Shown: positions 58,892 to 64,000 of the stretch, in pieces
Layout of the letters: each line of letters opens with the position of its first letter
How positions within the stretch are numbered: position 1 is the stretch's first letter
Assembly: GCA_001643675.2 (NCBI GenBank)
Contig: LSRY02000061.1
Location: forward strand, 62,001 to 126,000
Source of the DNA: Monocercomonoides exilis
Taxonomy: Eukaryota; Preaxostyla; Oxymonadida; Polymastigidae
Length of the DNA: 64,000 nt
Direction of reading: 5' to 3'
Program-made: the position numbers and the translations under genes
The notes under the pieces: generated by a model
Told to the model about the DNA's origin: nothing
The model's input: only the letters and a program-made list of their open reading frames with translations
Databases searched by the model: none

Positions 58892-61800
58892 TTATATTCC
58901 AATCATATGTTCAAGAGTCCTGATTATTTCTTGGATAGAAGGGCGTTTCGCTGGATCGAAAATCATGCAGCTCCGGATAAGCCCTGCAATTGGAGTTTCT
59001 CCCAATAAATCTGTATGAACAACTTGACCTCTTGAATTTGCTTCAATTGCCTCTTCAACATCTAACGGTGCATAAGGCACTTTTCCACCTACCATTTCCC
59101 ATAGGATCATTCCAAATGAGTATATATCACTTGCAGTTGTTGCAACTTCGCGAATGCACTCCATCAATCGTCTATCTGTTGTCTGCTTCAATTGCTGATA
59201 AGTTGATTCATCGAGTAAGAAATTACTATTCCTTTCTTCTCTAACAATTGAAATGCACTTTTCTGCAAGTTCGGGCGAAGTCCATCTAAGATTCTCCCTT
59301 CCTCCAATCCATTCATTTTCTTTTGTAATCTGATTCAAGCATAAATTCGAACTCAAAAAAATATTATCGTTTTGATCCATGTTAACGTTTAAAGGAGAAA
59401 GATCTCCAACAATAACTGCAGGATTCTGTGAATGAAGATGGAAAAGTGTTTGAGCAATCGTTAAGGATGCAGCATGTACCCGCAGGATAGGCCTTGTTAG
59501 TAAAGTTTGGTCTGGAATTAACAAATATCGTAAAGAAGGAGTTAAAGCATCTCTAACATTTTCTGAAAACTTCTTCTGATTGTGTATTCTGCGAAGAAGT
59601 GTGAGTTCCTGGGGAATAGTGAAAATGGAGAATGGATGAACAGTTGCCATTGCAGTTATACAATGTTCTTTAAAAACAGTTTTCACCGTATCTATTGAAT
59701 TGCTTGGCATTGAAGTAATTGGTCGAGCAGAATGCAATACATTTGAATGCTCCAGATCTTTTTTCGAGTTGAATTGTGATGAAACATTATTATGAAGATT
59801 GTTCAACTCTTCGATTTCTTCTTCTTCTTCTTCTGTAATAAACTCGTCCTGCATTTCATTGATCAATCGATCTTCATCTTCTGGTCCTTTTAAAGTTGAA
59901 TATGATCTTGATTTTTTCTTTAAGCAATAATGAATAATAACTGCAATTAAAATTGCTCCAAAAACAAAAACTGGTAATCCAATTGCCACGATAGCAAAAA
60001 TAGGATTTGAATATAAAAATTTGTCCTTTGGAATGACAGCTTTCGGATCAGTAGGAGAAGAAGGATAAGTAGGTCTTGGAGGTGGTTCGTATAATCCTAA
60101 GTCCGGTTCAGGTTCTGTAGGATCGAGTCTTTTTTTGTAAAGCTTATCCAAAGAGGATGTTGGATCTAAAATAAAAGAAGGTTCAGCACTTGCTGTCATG
60201 CACAGAGAAAAAGTGCTCTTGTTCCAGTGTTTTGCATGCTTTTGGCATTCATCAAATATGTCATTTCCTCCATTTTCTGCTGCTGCTGTATTAATAAAAA
60301 ATATACAGTTTGCAAAAGAACTTTTACCGCTTGACGATTCAGAATTTAACAGTGCTCCCCCTTTTCCGCCATTAGGATTGCTCTCTCCTGCAGAACAGTA
60401 ACGAAATCTAACATTATCCATTGCAAAGGATCTGACTGAAGAATAATAAATTCCTCCACCGTTTAAAAATGACGAACAGTTTGATATGTTGCATGCAACC
60501 ATATCCAGCATAACATCAGGCTGCGGTAAATGCTGTTTTAAATTTGGATTATTAAGTGCAAACATCATTGCGCCTCCTTCCCATTTTGCAGAACAACTTG
60601 AAAAATGAGTGTTGCAAAAATGACAGTAAGAAACGCAGTTCTCATCCGCTTTTAAATAAAACGCACCTCCTCCAAAATGTTGTTGTTCATCATTAAATTG
60701 CTTCTCAGAGGGTGTAAATGATATTGCAGAGGAGAAACATTTATCAAAGAAACAATTTGATGAACTTAAAGAAAATGATGAGGAGGAAGCTATAATTCCA
60801 ACTGCACCACCATTTGGTGCAGTACAACTTAAAAAGTTTGTCGAGTCAATCTGTACTGTAGAATTCTTTGCTTCATAATTTTTCAATTGAGGAAAAACAA
60901 TCGAAATGGCACCTCCAGCAATGAGATGTTTTTCTTCATCGGAATCTGTCTGTTGTGCCAACATTGAACAATTGCAAAAATGAGAAGAAGAAACTGTAAT
61001 GCGAGAAGTAAAGCGCTGACTATTCAGTTCTTCACTGCTTCCTGTTTCACTGCAAATGTAAACAGTTCCTCCTTCACTTGTAGGAGAGACTTTTGAACAA
61101 CACATATTAAAATAACATGTTTTAACAATCACTTCTCCACAACCAATACAGCAAAGTGTAGGAGAACCACTGTTTGATTTAATATTGTCAAATATGCATT
61201 CTTCCACAGTAACAATTTCAGTATCCATAGCTTCAACAATAGAACCCTTTGTTTGCTTATCAGATAATTGATATGTTACAGATGAAAATGAAATTCCACT
61301 GAGCTTAATAGAGCATGCGTGCATTGCCTTTATGAAGGAAGAATATGATTCTATTGAATTGAAATTCTTTTCAGAAGCATCGGTTGTAACAACAGAAATT
61401 CCAGTCAAAATAAGAGAACCAGAAGATAGCACGCTAAACATTCCATCAGATGCATGGTCGCTTTCGCTTTGATGTTGGATGGAGCAGTGTTGCAAAGACA
61501 GTTGACCATCAGAAATAGAAAAAAGAAAACGATACGAAGCCAACTTCGGATTCAACAAAATTGCTTCTCTTTTTCCGTAACCAAATATCTCAACTTCTGT
61601 CTCCTTCAAAGACAGATCACATTCTGTGTAGTTGGCTTCCTTCAAAAATAAAACTAAATTGCGATTTTCCTTTCCTAAAACGTATCCAAGAGTCTTGCAT
61701 GGCTTAATTGTCATTGCAAGAGACTTGAACTCATCAATTTTCACTTCACTAAGTTTGCTGTCAGAAACGCATTCCAAAGTATCATAAGAAATGGACTCTG

Positions 61801-64000
61801 CTGGGCTAACAACAGAAACAAGACATGCAGGGCAATCATGTGTAAGGGTGCACGTGATATCCCTCCCAGCTTGTACTCTTCCTTGTACTTCATCTGAAAT
61901 CACTCCAACGCAAATGCGAGGTTTGGGGGATGTTGAGTTCACATCATCGACAAAATCCGCGTTTTCGTAAAACTTGACATGAGAAGGACATCCATCAAAA
62001 ATATCATTTCCGCAAAAGCTGCGAGCCGATGAATTGCAAGCGTTTGCTGAATTATTCTCGAAAACTATGTGATGCAGCTCAATCGGATTCCCGCTCTGAA
62101 TAAACAGGCAACCACCTCTTCCTGATTGTTTTGCAGTGGCAGAGCAGAAAGAAAATCTGCAATTATCAATTACAAGATTTGTTTTGGTTTTTTCATCGAA
62201 ATGTTTATTAGATGATGCGACACAAACTCCACCTCCTGCTGTCGTTGCTTTACATCGAGTGAAATTGCAGCTTTCCCATTTAATGGCACTGTCAATTGAT
62301 GATACAGCTCCGCCTTGTCCAAGCTGTTTGATGCTTTTGGCTGTGTTAAGTGTTGATGAAACATCGCCAGCAATGCATGAATTAAAAAAGCAGTTGGAAA
62401 TAAGCACATTGCTTTGTTTGCAAGCATGAAGTGCACCACCGGCATGTTCGCTTCGACACATGTTCATTTTGGTGTTTGTGATGTTGGCGGAGCACTGAGT
62501 AATTTGAATGGCACCGCCATAAGGTGATTCAAAATTTACGTTCTGAGAGAACTCACGATTGTGCGTTGATCTGACAAAGCAGTCGTGAAATACACAGTTA
62601 TCGATGAAAATCCGTGAGAGCGTTGCGTTGACAGCGCCTCCGCCGATAGAAGAAGAGCATCCAGTGAAGTTCGAAGACGAGATTAATACACTGTATGGTC
62701 CAAATAAGCCCAATGCGCCTCCGCTTCCTCCAGCTGTGAATACGCTTTTGTCTCTTTCATCTGCACACAGCACCTGCTCGGGGGCAGAACATGAATTAAA
62801 CAAGCATTCCTTTACAGACAAAGTCGAGCTTCTTGCCTGCATTTGCACGATACATGCTCCGCCTGTCACACGCAATTGTCTCTTTGCTGCATCTTCATGC
62901 GGTACAGTCCTCTTACTTCCTGTTTGAAAAGTGCATGATGTGAAATTTGTTCTTGCTAGATTAACTTCGCATTTTCCCTTTGTTTCAACATGAATGCATG
63001 GTGCTGTAGCAAAAGTTCTCGATATTGAAAATGAAGGCATGTCCTTGTTTTGCACAGGAGCCCAATTTCCAGACATTGACTGAGTCTTCTGAATAGCTTT
63101 AAATAGTGAATCTTCGATTGATACAAAGGAAGTGTTTCCTGCAAAGAGAAGAGTTCCGCTATCAAATGAAGCAAGCGAAGCTTCGCCAAATGTGCATCTC
63201 CGAATTGCAACTGAGCCGGCCAAAGCCAAAAGAAATATTCCTGAAAGTTCAGAATTTGTTGAAGTGGAAACGGATGTGGGATGAAATGTTGAAGTGATTG
63301 AGTTGTTAACGTTATTGTTGTGTGAAGTGATGAATCTTTGCGAATTCGAAGTGAAGGTGGAAACCTTTGAATTAACTTGGAGATCTTCTAAAATACACTC
63401 GCTATTCTCCAGCATCCTGATAAAAATGAATTCTTTGCCAGAAAAGGCTCTGAGAAGTTTCAATTTTGAAAGTGTGAAATCTCCCTTTGCTTTTATGTCG
63501 AACATTGCTGTCTCCTTTCCTGGTTCATCCAATAATTTTTGAGAAGCAATCCATGGAGTAATCAATCCATCAGCTTTCGTAACTGTGATAGAAGCATTTG
63601 ACACAGTAATCTGGCACTGCTTATCTGCAAACGTTTCTCCAGCAAGCATTAAAACGATTTTCTTTTTAGTCTTTTGCTGATCATGTTGTGGGGTATCTTC
63701 TGGTTTATCATCTTCATAGTACCGTTTTGCTTCATCTAGGCAAAACCTAAGAGTCAGGCATGCCTCTTCCAAGGCTCCTCCGCATCCAACTACGTCCTCT
63801 CCTCCGTACTTGCCTTTTCCTTCTCCCTTCGGTTCAGCATAAACATAGAATGTTGTGCGATGCCTTGCGCTGTCTGGAAGAAGTCCATCTTTGTCTTGGT
63901 GTAACGAACCAGAGGCAACCACAAATCGAGGGTGTGCAGACGACGAACGGCAAGAAGGTACAGTTTCGTAAGTCCAGTGGTTAGTCTTCAGATGAGCCTC
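58892..64000 (-). CDS. Receptor-like beta-helix protein with membrane span and kinase-like domain, 5' end outside window
   Basis: The frame is open from the window end (64000) to a TAA at 58892-58894, giving at least 1,702 codons. The in-frame GTG at 63922 is not a likely start, so the gene begins beyond the window. The ectodomain has module openings (VYAEPKGEGKGKYGGEDVVGCGG; a second at about residue 770) and many GGA(I/V/L) and CSA..GGG turns. One membrane span (about residues 1305-1332 from the GTG) is followed by a basic KKKSRSY stop-transfer. The last 260 residues are kinase-like: VIVGDLSPLNV replaces HRDLKPxN (Asp and Asn kept, His and Arg lost), WTSPELAEK replaces APE, then SDIYSFGMILWEM and FDPAKRPSIQEII. 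No VAIK Lys or DFG is clear. It is convergent with and related to the 45.9-kb gene. Catalysis is doubtful. Confidence 0.85.
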   Translation of the reverse strand, partial: EAHLKTNHWTYETVPSCRSSSAHPRFVVASGSLHQDKDGLLPDSARHRTTFYVYAEPKGEGKGKYGGEDVVGCGGALEEACLTLRFCLDEAKRYYEDDKPEDTPQHDQQKTKKKIVLMLAGETFADKQCQITVSNASITVTKADGLITPWIASQKLLDEPGKETAMFDIKAKGDFTLSKLKLLRAFSGKEFIFIRMLENSECILEDLQVNSKVSTFTSNSQRFITSHNNNVNNSITSTFHPTSVSTSTNSELSGIFLLALAGSVAIRRCTFGEASLASFDSGTLLFAGNTSFVSIEDSLFKAIQKTQSMSGNWAPVQNKDMPSFSISRTFATAPCIHVETKGKCEVNLARTNFTSCTFQTGSKRTVPHEDAAKRQLRVTGGACIVQMQARSSTLSVKECLFNSCSAPEQVLCADERDKSVFTAGGSGGALGLFGPYSVLISSSNFTGCSSSIGGGAVNATLSRIFIDNCVFHDCFVRSTHNREFSQNVNFESPYGGAIQITQCSANITNTKMNMCRSEHAGGALHACKQSNVLISNCFFNSCIAGDVSSTLNTAKSIKQLGQGGAVSSIDSAIKWESCNFTRCKATTAGGGVCVASSNKHFDEKTKTNLVIDNCRFSFCSATAKQSGRGGCLFIQSGNPIELHHIVFENNSANACNSSARSFCGNDIFDGCPSHVKFYENADFVDDVNSTSPKPRICVGVISDEVQGRVQAGRDITCTLTHDCPACLVSVVSPAESISYDTLECVSDSKLSEVKIDEFKSLAMTIKPCKTLGYVLGKENRNLVLFLKEANYTECDLSLKETEVEIFGYGKREAILLNPKLASYRFLFSISDGQLSLQHCSIQHQSESDHASDGMFSVLSSGSLILTGISVVTTDASEKNFNSIESYSSFIKAMHACSIKLSGISFSSVTYQLSDKQTKGSIVEAMDTEIVTVEECIFDNIKSNSGSPTLCCIGCGEVIVKTCYFNMCCSKVSPTSEGGTVYICSETGSSEELNSQRFTSRITVSSSHFCNCSMLAQQTDSDEEKHLIAGGAISIVFPQLKNYEAKNSTVQIDSTNFLSCTAPNGGAVGIIASSSSFSLSSSNCFFDKCFSSAISFTPSEKQFNDEQQHFGGGAFYLKADENCVSYCHFCNTHFSSCSAKWEGGAMMFALNNPNLKQHLPQPDVMLDMVACNISNCSSFLNGGGIYYSSVRSFAMDNVRFRYCSAGESNPNGGKGGALLNSESSSGKSSFANCIFFINTAAAENGGNDIFDECQKHAKHWNKSTFSLCMTASAEPSFILDPTSSLDKLYKKRLDPTEPEPDLGLYEPPPRPTYPSSPTDPKAVIPKDKFLYSNPIFAIVAIGLPVFVFGAILIAVIIHYCLKKKSRSYSTLKGPEDEDRLINEMQDEFITEEEEEEIEELNNLHNNVSSQFNSKKDLEHSNVLHSARPITSMPSNSIDTVKTVFKEHCITAMATVHPFSIFTIPQELTLLRRIHNQKKFSENVRDALTPSLRYLLIPDQTLLTRPILRVHAASLTIAQTLFHLHSQNPAVIVGDLSPLNVNMDQNDNIFLSSNLCLNQITKENEWIGGRENLRWTSPELAEKCISIVREERNSNFLLDESTYQQLKQTTDRRLMECIREVATTASDIYSFGMILWEMVGGKVPYAPLDVEEAIEANSRGQVVHTDLLGETPIAGLIRSCMIFDPAKRPSIQEIIRTLEHMIGI

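Noticed and set aside
1-64000. Reassigned stop codons (TAA/TAG as Gln), known in some oxymonads
   Set aside because: Genes here end naturally at TAA, TAG and TGA, and the long frames contain no in-frame TAA or TAG, so the standard code fits.
1-64000. tRNA, rRNA or CRISPR arrays
   Set aside because: I saw no cloverleaf-type tRNA with A/B boxes, no rRNA-like conserved block and no regularly spaced direct repeats. Short RNAs could still be missed by eye.

Overview
This window looks like nuclear DNA of a protist. It is AT-rich between genes, has short spliceosomal introns (about 47-115 bp, mostly with GTA(T/A) donors), and has very long, nearly intron-free ORFs full of Ser, Glu and Gln runs. TAA, TAG and TGA all end genes here, so the standard code fits. 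Huge type I membrane proteins with right-handed beta-helix-like ectodomains and a degenerate protein-kinase domain, next to Merlin/IS1595-like transposase relics, best suggest a metamonad of the oxymonad/Preaxostyla type. That is inference from gene style; no rRNA or marker gene is present to prove it.

Layout. 0-7.2 kb: the 3' part of an acidic Ser/Glu protein; a voltage-sensor (Hv1-like) membrane protein with a long acidic, His-ending tail (one intron); and an ABHD17-like serine hydrolase assembled from eight exons. 7.9-11.4 kb: a repeat-rich zone with a foldback element, an acidic coding remnant, a small hairpin repeat and a broken Merlin transposase. 11.96-19.90 kb: one giant inverted repeat. 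Its left arm carries an intact gene (minus strand) for a 1.2 kDa-residue-scale secreted/type I membrane beta-helix protein of about 1,224-1,235 aa. Its right arm carries the same gene head-to-head on the plus strand, wrecked by many short deletions in its first two thirds but almost perfect in its last third. 20.1-21.2 kb: a second broken Merlin transposase, pointing back toward the palindrome.

21.8-42.5 kb: two giant housekeeping-like genes diverge from a spacer of only about 144 bp. One is a 4,506-aa coiled-coil/low-complexity protein with a helical C-terminus (minus). The other is a 2,235-aa CELF/Bruno-like RNA-binding protein with two RRMs and a vast Ser/Gln-rich tail (plus). 43.3-44.1 kb is a second foldback element. 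45.9-64.0 kb holds two convergent receptor-like genes (4,036 aa, plus; at least 1,702 aa, minus, running off the window). Each has a beta-helix-type ectodomain, one membrane span and a cytoplasmic pseudokinase.

The three beta-helix surface proteins share a module-opening motif (hydrophobic strand, G-x-x-D, then CG....PC or G.....P) and probably form one cell-surface family, one member of which has no kinase tail and lies in the palindrome. The most unusual item is the palindrome: arm divergence is almost only deletions and sits on one side of the centre. This could be a real recent inverted duplication with damage on one arm, or a long-read sequencing/assembly artefact. Both readings are given below.
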